A program made the translations under genes and the position numbers. Below, piece after piece: positions 12,257 through 23,100 of a DNA stretch of 64,000 bases. Each line of letters opens with the position of its first letter. Within the stretch, counting starts at the first letter, position 1. A model generated the notes under the pieces. That model was not told the origin of the DNA, made no database searches, and was given only the letters and a program-made list of their open reading frames with translations. The stretch comes from Temnothorax longispinosus (taxonomy: Eukaryota > Arthropoda > Insecta > Hymenoptera > Formicidae), in assembly GCF_030848805.1 (NCBI RefSeq), contig NC_092368.1:8812122-8876121 (forward strand), read 5' to 3'.

Positions 12257-13187
12257 CTATACTAATATATAAAATTCTTACGGGTGGTATGTTTGAACGT
12301 TATTAACTTAAAAACTATTGAACCGATGTTGAAAAAACTTATACCAATATATTCCTTGAAATCTCAGGAGTGCTATATAGGGCAATTTAATTTAGCGGTT
12401 CTTTTTTTAAAAAAGTGATCTTTTTCAATTTATAGAGTACTTAATTATAGTGTTTTTTAAATTTCTTAATGTAAGCTAAATGCACTTGCAATTTATTTTG
12501 GTTGGGTTTTTTTTTTTTTTTACTGATCGTTTCCAAATTTAATATTACTCATAAGTGTCGAATGTCTGTCTGTCTGTCTGACTGCAAACTACTCATTTTA
12601 TTAATGGGCCAATTCTCTTGCAAAAGGTGTCAAAATTTTTCTAATTTCTCGGGGATGGCGGCGATAGGGTTCGATTTTTGTTTTACCGATTTTCTTGACA
12701 CCGGGGCCAAAATTTTTCTAATTTTTGGGGGATTGCAACGATGGGTTTAATCTTTAAGAGAAAGCTTTGTTTTTGTGAAAAACTTTAGCACCAGTTTTAA
12801 GAAATTAAACCCACCGTTGCAATCCCCGAAAAATTAGAAAAATTTTAAAACCGGATTCAAGAAAATCGATCATTTAATGCGTCCTTTTGGATTATCCTCA
12901 ACGGGTGGAATACATAGGTACACACATACAAACATACTCGGAGATGGCAACGATGGGTTAAATTTTTTTCTAAACCGATTTTCTTGAAAACGAGGCCTAA
13001 ATTTTTCTAATTTTTCGGGGATTGCGACGATAAGTATAAATTTTTCTTTAAAAAAAAACAGCTTGTTTTTGTGAAAAACTAGCACCGGCTTCAAGAAAAT
13101 CGGTTCTGACCGCAAACTACTCATTCATTAATGAACCGATTCTCTTGAAATCAATGTTAAAATTTTTCTAATTTTTCGAGGATGACT
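12257..13187 (+). mobile_element. Helitron-like non-autonomous segment
   Basis: Begins TCTATACTAATATATAAAAT, the TC-start typical of arthropod Helitrons, followed by TTACGGGTGG and a TATGTTTGAACG block. The same 5' block recurs at 59.41 kb. The interior has (GTCT)n near 12,562 and repeated 'AATTTTTCGGGGAT' subunits. No coding capacity. The 3' end was not identified, so the right boundary is approximate. Confidence 0.5.
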
Positions 13188-13255
13188 AATGTTACGTCCT
13201 GCAAACTCCACGATTTCCCTTCTTCGCGGAAATTCCTATGCGTTTAAGATAGCCC
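13188..13255 (+). repeat. Truncated LTR start
   Basis: TGTTACGTCCTGCAAACTCC resembles the start of the LTR-like sequence at 11,461. It is cut off by the fold-back element that follows. Confidence 0.4.
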
Positions 13256-13259
13256 TTAA

Positions 13260-13952
13260 GGGAGTATCCCACTGTAGAGCACGAAAAAAATAGGCATATT
13301 TCGGGAATTTTTTTTGCGCAATAAAGAGATCAATCGAAATTCTGTAAAATGGGATTTATAATTTTAATAATGAAGTACAAACAATATTTTTTTCAACTTC
13401 GTTCATGACCAAATGGGCGGCTGCGCAGCATTTCTCCGTCGGTGCCTTTTTTTCCACGGCCGGAAACCTAACTCCCGCAATTTTTGACCTGGAACAAAAA
13501 ACCAAAGTTTTTTCGATTCTATAGAGCAACAGCAAGAGACGTTGTACGTAGGATTTTTTCGATATATTGATTTTTCGCGAAATGGTGCACTTGATTAAAC
13601 TGTGGTGCACTATTCACTTCAAAAGTGCACCATTTCGCGAAAAATCAATATATCAAAAAAATTCTACGTACGTCTCTTGCTGTTGCTCTATAGAATCGAA
13701 AAAACTTTGGTTTTTTGTTCCAGGTCAAAAATTGCGGGAGTTAGGTTTCCGGCCGTGGAAAAAAAGGCACCGACGGAGAAATGCTGCGCAGCCGCCCATT
13801 TGGTCATGAACGAAGTTGAAAAAAATATTGTTTGTACTTCATTACTAGAATTATAAATCCTATTTTACAGAATTTTGATTGATCTCTTTATTGCGCAAAA
13901 AAAATTCCCGAAATATGCCTATTTTTTTCGTGCTCTACAGTGGGATACCCCC
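13260..13952. mobile_element. TTAA-flanked fold-back element (693 bp)
   Basis: Almost perfect palindrome. Arms of about 330 bp face each other around a loop of roughly 30 bp near 13,590-13,620. Ends GGGAGTATCCCACTG and CAGTGGGATACCCCC differ by one base. TTAA lies on both sides (13,256-13,259 and 13,953-13,956), so a piggyBac-like mobiliser is likely. Mirror-image open frames in the arms (13,356-13,610 minus, 13,602-13,856 plus) come from the palindrome and are not separate genes. Confidence 0.85.
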
Positions 13953-13956
13953 TTAA

Positions 13957-14302
13957 GGGGATCCTGCAGCCGTATGATTTACCGACATTATCGTTTTTCG
14001 ATGGATCTTTTAATTGGCTTTATAGAATTGCAAAAATCTTTTACAGAATTAAAGTACGCACAAAAATCTAGGGTAACAAATGCGATTTTATATCAAAAAC
14101 ACCAAAAAATTAAAAATATTACTTATTTGGGCACATACACAGCTGTCACCTGACGACAATATTTGCTTAAAACAAAAATTCTGCAGTTTATACATATATA
14201 ATGTTTATCATCTGCCCTATTGGAAATACATGTAGGAATAATATCGTGCAAGTAGAAATAAGATTCAATGCGTACAAAAAAAGATCCATCGAAAAATTAT
14301 TT
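13957..14302. mobile_element. TTAA MITE, truncated copy
   Basis: Starts GGGGATCCTGCAGCCGTATG directly after the TTAA shared with the fold-back element. Matches the first about 346 bp of the 58,661-59,197 copy, then stops exactly where copia A's LTR begins (TGTTAAATA). Confidence 0.75.
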
Positions 14303-14384
14303 TGTTAAATATAAGCAAGTCGTTCAATAGCTTTGTTCAGTGCTGCCATTAGAGTAGCTGTAGAGGCGCTGTAAAACAGTTTAG

Positions 14385-14665
14385 GGGTGCATTCGGGGAG
14401 ACGCTATTAACGCTATAAACGCAAACGCTATGAACTTCGTTCGAAGAGCCAATAGCGCAACAGCGATAGCAAGCTGCCCGAACGCAGCTTAAGCGCCAAT
14501 AGTATTTCGTGCCTCACCTCGAAAATAATAGCGAAAATAGCGCGAGTGATGACGTCACGCTGCCTTTACAGTGACGTCATCATCGTATATCACAGCGCCA
14601 CAAAGCGTCTCCTCGAACAGTTTTGGACGATAATTGTGCTAATAGCGTGCTCCCCGAATGCACCC
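14385..14665. mobile_element. PIF/Harbinger-like MITE, copy B
   Basis: TIRs GGGTGCATTCGGGGAG and CTCCCCGAATGCACCC are flanked by TAG on both sides (14,382-14,384 and 14,666-14,668), a 3-bp duplication as in PIF/Harbinger. 281 bp. The interior is near-identical to copy A apart from about 50 extra bp near the left end. Confidence 0.8.
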
Positions 14666-15452
14666 TAGGTGTCGCTTTATTATTTTTCCCTAGACGCGAT
14701 AGAGTCACTTCTTATTATTAGTTTTTCTATGTTCTTCATCGCTTTTGTGGTATGGCGTCGAATCGTGACACACATGTATGGTACCGCCACAGTATATACA
14801 GTAGCGCAACTCTCCCGATTTCAGCGTGGATGAAAATGAACTGCACATGCGCGTGCGAAGTATGTAACCAATCAGAGCACCGATAATCTGTCTCACTTCC
14901 TCTCACTGTTATAAGTCTCTCTCTCTCTTTCTAATTTATCGTTGCGTGTCAGACGCGCGCGTTTTAATTGGGATAATGTATGGAGACGCATGTTTGACGT
15001 GCGTTATGACGCGCAGAAACGCATGCATTAACAACAAGGGTTACATTTGAGATAGAAATAAAACATAATGTACATACAACCAGACGCGCGCTATATATTT
15101 ATTTATTGGCACTATATATTTTTTAATTATATACATATATATATATATAGGTTAGGTATATACAAAATACAGATAAATTTTAATAATTTGTATAGCAATT
15201 GTACAAATGTGCCATATTACTTCTTCGTGTTATACACAAGTTGTATAACACAAATTAATAAATTATTTATGCTATCAATATTTAAACGATCACAAAAGGA
15301 AATATCAAGGAAATATTAAGAAATTATATAATACAACTTGTAACTTATTTTATCTAAAATATAAGTAGAAAGGGCTGTAAGGGTCACAACGCGGATCACG
15401 GTGCGTTCAGATATAAATGTGATTTATTCCTCGATTTACAAAAATCCAAACG

Positions 15453-15480
15453 TTTCGGCTCCTGTCTGAGCCATCCTTAG
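15453..15480 (-). ncRNA. Hammerhead-ribozyme-like motif, left arm
   Basis: On the minus strand the core reads CTAAGGA, a GGCTC/GAGCC helix, then GAAA. The CTAAGGA has one change from the hammerhead consensus CTGANGA. The context matches Penelope-like terminal repeats, which are known to carry such ribozymes. Confidence 0.4.
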
Positions 15481-15918
15481 TGGTACAATATTAACATCAA
15501 AAATATATATTTTTCCTTAACATGGTGAGTTTACTGTTTCAATTTGACAGAAACTTAGTGAGACTTAAAAGGTCCAAATCAGTTAGTCTGGAGAAAAAAT
15601 ACATCGCAGTCAAACCGAATAATAAGAAAATAAGGCAAAGAAAATGATCTGTGCAGAGCGATCTGTAAGACGAGATCCCATCGACACGACGCACAACGAA
15701 AAACATTCTGAATGATCTCGTCTTACAGATCGCTCTGCACAGATCTGATCGATCATTTTCTTTGCCTTATTTTCTTATTATTTGGTTTGACTGCGATGTA
15801 TTTTTTCTCCAAACTAACTGATTTGGACCTTTTAGTCTCACTAAGTTTCTGTCAACCTGAAACAGTAAACTCACCATGTTAAGGGAGAATATATATTTTT
15901 GATGTTAATATTATACCA

Positions 15919-15946
15919 CTGAAGATGGCTCAGGCAGGAGCCAAAA
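15919..15946 (+). ncRNA. Hammerhead-ribozyme-like motif, right arm
   Basis: CTGAAGA fits CTGANGA and is followed by a GGCTC/GAGCC helix, but the second core block reads AAAA instead of GAAA. The mirror arm has the opposite defect, so neither is expected to cleave as is. Confidence 0.4.
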
Positions 15947-16616
15947 CGTTTGGATTTTTGTAAATCGAGAAATAAATCACATTTATATCTGAACGCACCG
16001 TGATCCGCGTTGTGACCCTTACAGCCCTTTCTACTTATATTTTAGATAAAATTAAGTTACAAGTTGTATTATATAATTTTCTTAATATTTCCTTGATATT
16101 TCCTTTTGTGACCGTTTAAATATTGATAGCATAAATAATTTATTGATTTGTGTTATACAACTCGTGTATAACACGAAGAAGTAATATGGCACATTTGTAC
16201 TACAATTGCTATACAAATTATTAAAATTTATCTGTATTTTGTACATACCTAACCTATATATATATATAATTAAAAAATATATAGTGCCAATAAATAAATA
16301 TATAGCGCGCGTCTGGTTGTACATTATGTTTTATTTCTATCTCAAATATAACCCTTGTTGTTTATGCATGCGTTTCTGCGCGTTATAACGCACGTCAAAC
16401 ATGCGTCTCCATACATTATCCCAATCAAAACGCGCGCGTCTGACACGCAACGATAAATTAGAAAGAGAGAGAGACTTATAACAGTGAGAGGAAGTGAGAC
16501 AGATTATCGGTGCTCTGATTGGTTACATACTTCGCACGCGCATGTGCAGTTCATTTTTATCCACGCTAACATCAAAAGTGCCGACAGAGAGTTGCGCTAC
16601 TGTATATACTGTGGTA

Positions 16617-18546
16617 CCGCCGTAGAGTTAGCAGACAAATTGAATATTTTGGAATTATTCTTTTTTATATAATTTGGGAATCATTTGGGGAAGTTTGGGA
16701 AAATTGTTTAAACATTTGGGAAAGAATAGATTTTTTGTTATTAACAAAATTTATCGAGCGTCAAGTTAGCAGATAGTGACTATGTTTAATGTTTATTATA
16801 AATGGAATCGATTGGAAATCATTTGGGGATGACATCTTCATTGTAATTTTTATTTGGGAAAAGTCGGTTTTTTTGTAATTTAAATAAATCTTTGTATTAA
16901 TGTTCTTTTTCGCTGCACTTCTGCACTAGTACAACAAGTGAACTTATTGCACTAGTTCAGAAGTGTAACGAAAAAGAACAGACCATTATCGGCAGTAGTG
17001 TGAAAATTACATATTTTTCGGAGGAGCAGCGAGTTGCTTACGTCGAGACCGTCGAGTAGACCTCGACATGACAACATACTCCGAAAAGAAAATTTGTAGA
17101 TGTTATTTTCTTCATATATACATTATTTATATCTTATAAACAGAGTAATTCCTTTATTTCCTTTTCCATAATCGTGGTACATTAACTCGCATGAGTCGGA
17201 AATTCATTGGGTTAAAAGAAGAATTCCTTTTCCGTCACGCGGCTACATTTATCACTAATAATAAGAATCTATCTTCTTTTCTCGTTGTTTTAGTGTATCT
17301 TATTTGAGACAAACGTGCGAGCAAGCGAGAGTGTGAATGAATATATGAAAAGTAGAATAAAAAAGAAACAAAATGTAAGAGAGAATGAGAATAACGAGTA
17401 TTATTTAGATTGTGTTAGCAGATTCTGTTATACTTTTGTTAGCGTTCTACTGACAAGTATTTTGTGTTAATGCATAAATTTCATTAAATTTTTAAAAATT
17501 ACAAAATAATTACATTGCTTTTGCATTTACATTCATGCTTATTAGTTTTTACATTATTTCAATTCTTATAAAATACTCAGACGGTCAAGTCTGTCAAAAG
17601 CAGAGTATCTGCTACAAATTTTTGTCAGCAGAAAGACTACAGATTTGATGACGGTTCTGATATATTACATGCGATGTCAGTAGAACGCTAACAGAAGTAT
17701 AACAGAATCTGCTAACACAATCTAAATAAATAATAAATGCTAACACAATATAAATAATGCTCGTTATTCTCATTCTCTCTTACATTTTGTTTCTTTTATT
17801 CTACTTTTCATATATTTACACTCTCGCTTACTCGCACGTTAATTTGTCTCAAATAAAGATACACTGAAACAACGAGAAAAGAAGATAGATTCTTATTATT
17901 AGTGATAAATGTAACCGCGTGACGGAAAAGGAATTCTTCTTTCAACCCAATGGATTTCCGACTCATGCGAGTCAGTGTACCACGATTATGGAAAAGAAAA
18001 TAAAGGAATTACTCTGTTTATAAGATATAAATAATGTATATATGAACTATATATGAAGAAAATAACACCTACAAATTTTCTTTTTGGAGTATGCTGTCAT
18101 GTCGAGGTCTACTCGACGGTCTCGACGTAAGCAACTCGCTGCTCCTCCGAAAAATATGTAATTTTCTCACTACTGCCGATAATGGTCTGTTCTTTTTCGT
18201 TACACTTCTGAACTAGTGCAATAAGTTCACTTGTTGTACTAGTGCAGAAGTGCAGCGAAAAAGATAATACAAAGATTTATTTAAATTACAAAAAACCGAC
18301 TTTTCCCAAATAAAAATTACAATGAAGATGTCATCCCCAAATGATTTCCAATCGATTCCATTTATAATAAACATTAAACATAGTCACTATCTGCTAACTT
18401 GACGCTCGATAAATTTTGTTAATAACAAAAAATCTATTCTTTCCCAAATGTTTAAACAATTTTCCCAAACTTCCCCAAATAATTCCCAAATTATATGAAA
18501 AAGAATAATTCCAAAATATTCAATTTGTCTGCTAACTCTACGGCGG
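16617..18546. repeat. Palindrome 2 (about 1.93 kb)
   Basis: Ends CCGCCGTAGAGTTAGCAG and CTGCTAACTCTACGGCGG are perfect inverted repeats. Arms of about 950 bp face each other around a centre near 17,590-17,640. The outer arms have several TTTGGGAA/TTCCCAAA runs. No coding sequence was recognised. Confidence 0.85.
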
Positions 18547-18636
18547 TATGTATGGTTCTTAATAAAGATAACTTTCTTTTAAGTCTATACCAAATGTATT
18601 TGTCTCTCACATGCTCTTATAACCATAAAGTCAACA

Positions 18637-18650
18637 GGTTATAGGCCCAG
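18637..18650 (+). promoter_or_regulatory. Copia A primer-binding site
   Basis: GGTTATAGGCCCAG follows the LTR end. It differs by one base from the initiator-tRNA-Met-type site GGTTATGGGCCCAG used by copia elements. Confidence 0.75.
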
Positions 18651-19728
18651 CAGTGCGGTTCAGTGCGTAAGTGAGCAGACAGAAAGACATTTAGACATTA
18701 CGAAGTTCGCGTGTCCGGTACGGAAAAAGATCGACGCGTGAAAGACGCCATACTCGTTGTGCCGTTAGTCTTTGTGAGAGCTCGGTAATTTTCGCAGAGT
18801 CAAGTTCGACTAGTGAGAAAGAGCATTAAGGACACTCGCAAGGATGGAAAAGCTTAAGAATTTCCACATTCAAAAGTTCAACGGAAATAATTTCCAATTG
18901 TGGAAATTCCAAATGGAAATCATATTTCGTGCAGAGAAAATTCTCGATGTCGTCGATGGCAGCACGATTCGACCAGAAGCGACCGAGGTGGATAGAAGAA
19001 AGGCATGGGATGAAAACAACTCGAGAGGAATGTTAATCATCTCTACAGGCCTCGAATACAGTCAGTTGCAAGTCGTTGTCGCATGTGAGACTGCGGCGCA
19101 AATGTAGAACTGCCTAAAGAGTGTTCATGAACAACGCAGTTCGGTAAATAAGGTTACGCTCAAGCAGCAATTTTTCAGTTATAAGATGAATCTGAACGAA
19201 AGCATCGCTCAGCATATTAGTAAAATCGAGTCGATGGCTTTGGCACTGGCCGATGTAGACGAGCGTGTTACCGACGTGGACAAGATCGCGAAGACACTCG
19301 AGAGTTTACCGAGCAGTTACGGCGCGTTCATAAACGCATGGGATTCGTACGACGAAAGAAAACAGACGTTCGAGAATCTAACCTCTCGCCTCCTCAAGGA
19401 AGAAAAGCGGCTCACGCAGGAAGATGATGTTGCGGCGGCATTCGCAGCATTGAACGTGCAGAAGAAAAAGAAAAATCCTCCCTAAAATGACAATAAGAGC
19501 GGTGGTCAAGGAAAATCGACAGACAAGACGGGTATCACGTGCTTTTATTGTAAAAAGACTGGTCATATGAAGCGCGAGTGTTTTAAATGGAAGGCTAAGC
19601 ATAACAAGAACGATCAAGAGGACGTTTCGAAAAATGTAGCTTTGAGCGCCGAGCTCAAAAACATTTCAGTTTCCGGGTATGAAAATGCATGGCTCGAGGA
19701 CAGTGCGGCGTCAAAACATATGACCTTT

Positions 19729-19943
19729 TGTTAAGAAAGTAAACTCATTTTATTTTAATATTATGTACATGCACACCCTCGCAGGCTCTCGTTCTAGATC
19801 GACCTATCGATCTCATATTCTATGTCGATTCTCGATTATTTGTATAAGTTACACTGCAGAAATATAGAGCTCTCACTCGCCATTAGCACACGTAGCACGC
19901 TGCATTGTCTGATTTCATCCCTGCACAAAATCCTGCACCATCA
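19729..19943 (+). repeat. 5' LTR of copia B
   Basis: 215 bp, TGTTAAGAAAG to CACCATCA. Matches 24,114-24,328 with no difference that I can see. It should contain the promoter, though no canonical TATA box is obvious. Confidence 0.95.
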
Positions 19944-19957
19944 GGTTATGGGCCCAG
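19944..19957 (+). promoter_or_regulatory. Copia B primer-binding site
   Basis: GGTTATGGGCCCAG directly after the LTR. This is the copia-type site complementary to an internal part of initiator tRNA-Met, so minus-strand synthesis probably starts from a cleaved tRNA. Confidence 0.85.
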
Positions 19958-20120
19958 GAGATCGTAGAATATCAGCAAACACGAATGAAAATATTTGAAG
20001 CAAAGGACTGCGGTAATATTTTCTTCTTTGCGTGAAGTCGTGTTAAAAGGGAGACGTTGCAAGTCACGCGCCGTAAAATCTAACCTAAGATTGCTCGCGG
20101 TAGAACGTTCTCGAAAGAAG

Positions 20121-23100
20121 ATGTCTGTCTCTCAAGGATCTCAGCTAATCGAGAAGCTAAAAGGGAGAGAAAATTATCAGGACTGGAAGTTCGCCATGCA
20201 AGCGTGGTTGGAATACGACGACCTGTGGGGGTGCATAATCGGAACGGAACAAGACATAGCCGATCTCAGAAAGGTAACAAAAGCGAAAACAAGAATTATC
20301 CTGTCGTTAGAGCCCGTAAATTACGTACACGTCGAAGAATGTACCACCGCGAAAGAAGTTTGGGAAAAGCTTCAAGCAGTATTCGAGGATTCGGGATTGA
20401 CGCGGAAGGTGAATCTATTGCGTACTCTCGTATCTACGCAACTCGAGAGGTGCAAAGACGTTGAGGAATACGTAAATATAATCATCAAGACGGCGCACAA
20501 GTTGAACGGCATTGGTTTGAAAGTACCGGATGATTGGGTCGGCACGTTGCTTCTCGCCGGACTACCAGAGGATTACCGCCCAATGATAATGGGCCTTGAG
20601 AACTCTGGGATGGCAATAACAGCGGATTTTATTAAAACAAAACTGTTGCAGGAAGTCAAGAACGTGAAAGGTGTTAAGAATACGGGCAGCAACGCAGCAC
20701 TCTACACGAAGGGAGCCAAAGGAGCCAAAGGAGCCAAAGCTAAACCAAAGAAGATACAATGTTTTCGATGCAATGGTTATGGTCACTTCGCAAGCAAATG
20801 TAAAGTAAGTCTGCCGGAACAACCCGCTAAAGGCGAGAACAGCGAAGAGAAATCGACCACCAGTCAAAGTAGCTCAGCACAAGGTAAGAAGGCTTACTGG
20901 GCATTTTTAGCTTCAAAAGTTCAGAATGGCGAAACTTGGTACGTTGATTCATGCGCGTCGACTCATTTAACGGCGAAAGATACTGAATTGAATAATCAAA
21001 GAAAGAGCTCGGAAAAAATAACAATGGCGAATAACCAACAATTAATGGCGGAGTCGATCGGCGATGTAAATCTGAAAGTTCAGACACATAGCGGAGCGCA
21101 AGACATTATAGCACGCGATGCTTTATATGTACCGAATAGTATGGTAAATCTATTGTCGGTCAGCCAAATGGTAAGAAAAGGTCTCTCAGTGCATTTCACG
21201 CCACAGGGCAACGAGATTTGCGACGAAGAAGGGAACAACCTTGGAACAATGTCATTGGACGGCGGAATCTACAAGCTTGACGTAACAGCGGAGAGGAACT
21301 TCTTCGTAGCAGGGAAGCCAACTGCAGAACTCTGGCATCGCAGACTTGGCCATCTAAACTATCGGAGCGTCATGGAACTGAGCAAGAGGTCGATGACAGG
21401 AATCAGTATGGGAAAATTCGAAGAAAAGCCATGTATATCGTGCATCAAAGGAAAGATCACGAGAAAACCGTTTCCGAAGGACGGAAAACGTGCCAATGGA
21501 ATGCTCGAGCTTGTACACTCCGACTTATGTGGACCCATGGAGGAGGCTTCAATCGGTGGTTCGAAATACTTTATGACATTGACTGATGATTTCTCTCGTA
21601 AAGTCTTTGTGTATTTTTTAGAAAGAAAAAGCCAAGTCAAGGATACGATCGAGGAATTTAAGATCTTCGTGGAAAAGCAAACCGGAAAAGTAATAAAATC
21701 CATCCGAACAGACAACGGCCGAGAATATGTCAATCGAGACTTGGAGAATTTTTTTCGCAAAGCTGGGATCAGGCACCAACAAACCGTACCCTATAGCCCG
21801 GAACAGAACGGTTTGGCAGAAAGGATGAACCGTACTATCGTCGAAAGAGCTAAGAGCATGTTGTTCGACGCAGAACTACCCAAAAGGTATTGGGCGGAAG
21901 CAGTGGCGACGGCGGTCTACTTAATCAATAGATCACCAGCTAATGGAATCGACGGAAAAACTCCAGAAGAAGTATGGACCGGGCAAAGTCCGAATTTGCA
22001 GCACTTAAGAGTCTTCGGATGCAAGGCGATGGCACAGATACCTAAGGAGCGACGGCGAAAATGGGACCCCAAGGCAGATAAGCTGATTTTCGTAGGTTAC
22101 GATGACAACGTAAAAGGATATCGTCTGATAGACCCACGTACGGAACACGTCGTAAAACGTAGAGACGTTGTATTCTTGGAGGAAGCTCGCTCAGAGAAAG
22201 CACAGGAACCCGACGAAACAAAAGGAGTAATCGATATCACGTTCAATGGAGAGAACGAAGATATAGAAGACGAAACTATAGAAGTATCGGATGAGAGTGA
22301 TTCGACTGTTTCAGAAGACACTGTGAGGGAAGCGTCGGAATCCGAGTACGCAACGGACTGCGGTGGAAATGGGTCAACGAGCGACGAAGATTCAGCAGAT
22401 GATCAAATTGCACAAGTAGCGAATGATGCGGTAACGGAAGGACCAAGAAGATCTACACGAGTTCGAAAGCCGGTCAACATGGAAGACTATGTAACCTACC
22501 TGGCAGCTGGAAGAGATGACGACCCACAAACAGTCGAAGACGCATTGCGTGGAGAAAATTGTGATCTGTGGAAAAGGGCCATGCAGGAGGAGAGGAAATC
22601 ACTGGAAGAGAACGAAACATGGACGTTAGTGGATTTACCTCCGGGTAGGAAGGCCCTCGACACAAAATGGGTGTTCAAAACGAAGCGTGACTCATCAGGA
22701 AAAATCGAAAGATACAAAGCACGCCTTGTAGTGCGCGGATGTAACCAAGCAGAAGGGATAGACTATCAGGAAACCTATTCACCAGTTATAAGGCACAATT
22801 CCGTAAAGTTCTTATGTGCTCTGGCAGCAAAGTATGGGTTGAAGATGCACCAGATGGACGTCACCTCGGCCTACCTACATGGAGATCTAGAAGAGGAAAT
22901 CTATGTAAAACCTCCAAAAGAATTTCTATATGAAGACGGAAAAGTGTTACGTCTGTGGAAATCCATGTACGGCCTAAAGCAAAGCGGAAGGGCCTGGAAC
23001 AAAAAATTAGTCGACGCACTCAAAGCAATGGGATTAAAACAATCTCTGGTGGATCCCTGTATATATTATCTAAAGATTAAAAACTTTATATTGATTTTAG

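Larger units (their letters stand above)
14783..16614. repeat. Palindrome 1 (about 1.83 kb)
   Basis: Arms of about 900 bp centre near 15,700. The left end GCCACAGTATATACAGTAGC mirrors GCTACTGTATATACTGTGG at the right. Each arm contains a Penelope-type terminal motif (see 15,453 and 15,919). Arms show small differences, so the repeat is not a simple assembly mirror. Confidence 0.85.
14783..18547. mobile_element. Double-palindrome element with 9-bp direct repeats
   Basis: The 3765-bp segment is flanked by identical ATGTATGGT copies (14,774-14,782 and 18,548-18,556). Nine-base duplications are typical of Mutator-like elements. The outer ends are ACCGCC and GGCGGT. Inside are two large palindromes joined near 16,615: 14,783-16,614 and 16,617-18,546. 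It sits within copia A's LTR. No transposase. Either one palindrome inserted into the terminus of the other, or the two moved as a unit. Confidence 0.75.
14303..18636 (+). repeat. 5' LTR of copia A (split by two insertions)
   Basis: Begins TGTTAAATATAAGC at 14,303 and ends GTCAACA at 18,636, just before the primer-binding site. Removing the MITE and the palindrome leaves about 285 bp (14,303-14,384, 14,669-14,782 and 18,557-18,636, allowing for target duplications). The TG...CA ends fit an LTR. The left boundary is inferred from truncation of the neighbouring MITE. Confidence 0.6.

Noticed and set aside
13356..13856. Pair of matching small proteins on opposite strands
   Set aside because: Same sequence read in both arms of a palindrome; no evidence of a gene.
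15068..16324. Duplicate 80-residue frames on opposite strands
   Set aside because: Mirror copies within palindrome 1, AT-rich and Ile/Tyr-rich.
19995..20120. Longer N-terminus for copia B Gag-Pol
   Set aside because: The extra 42 codons are basic leader sequence just after the PBS. The ATG at 20,121 begins the conserved Gag start.
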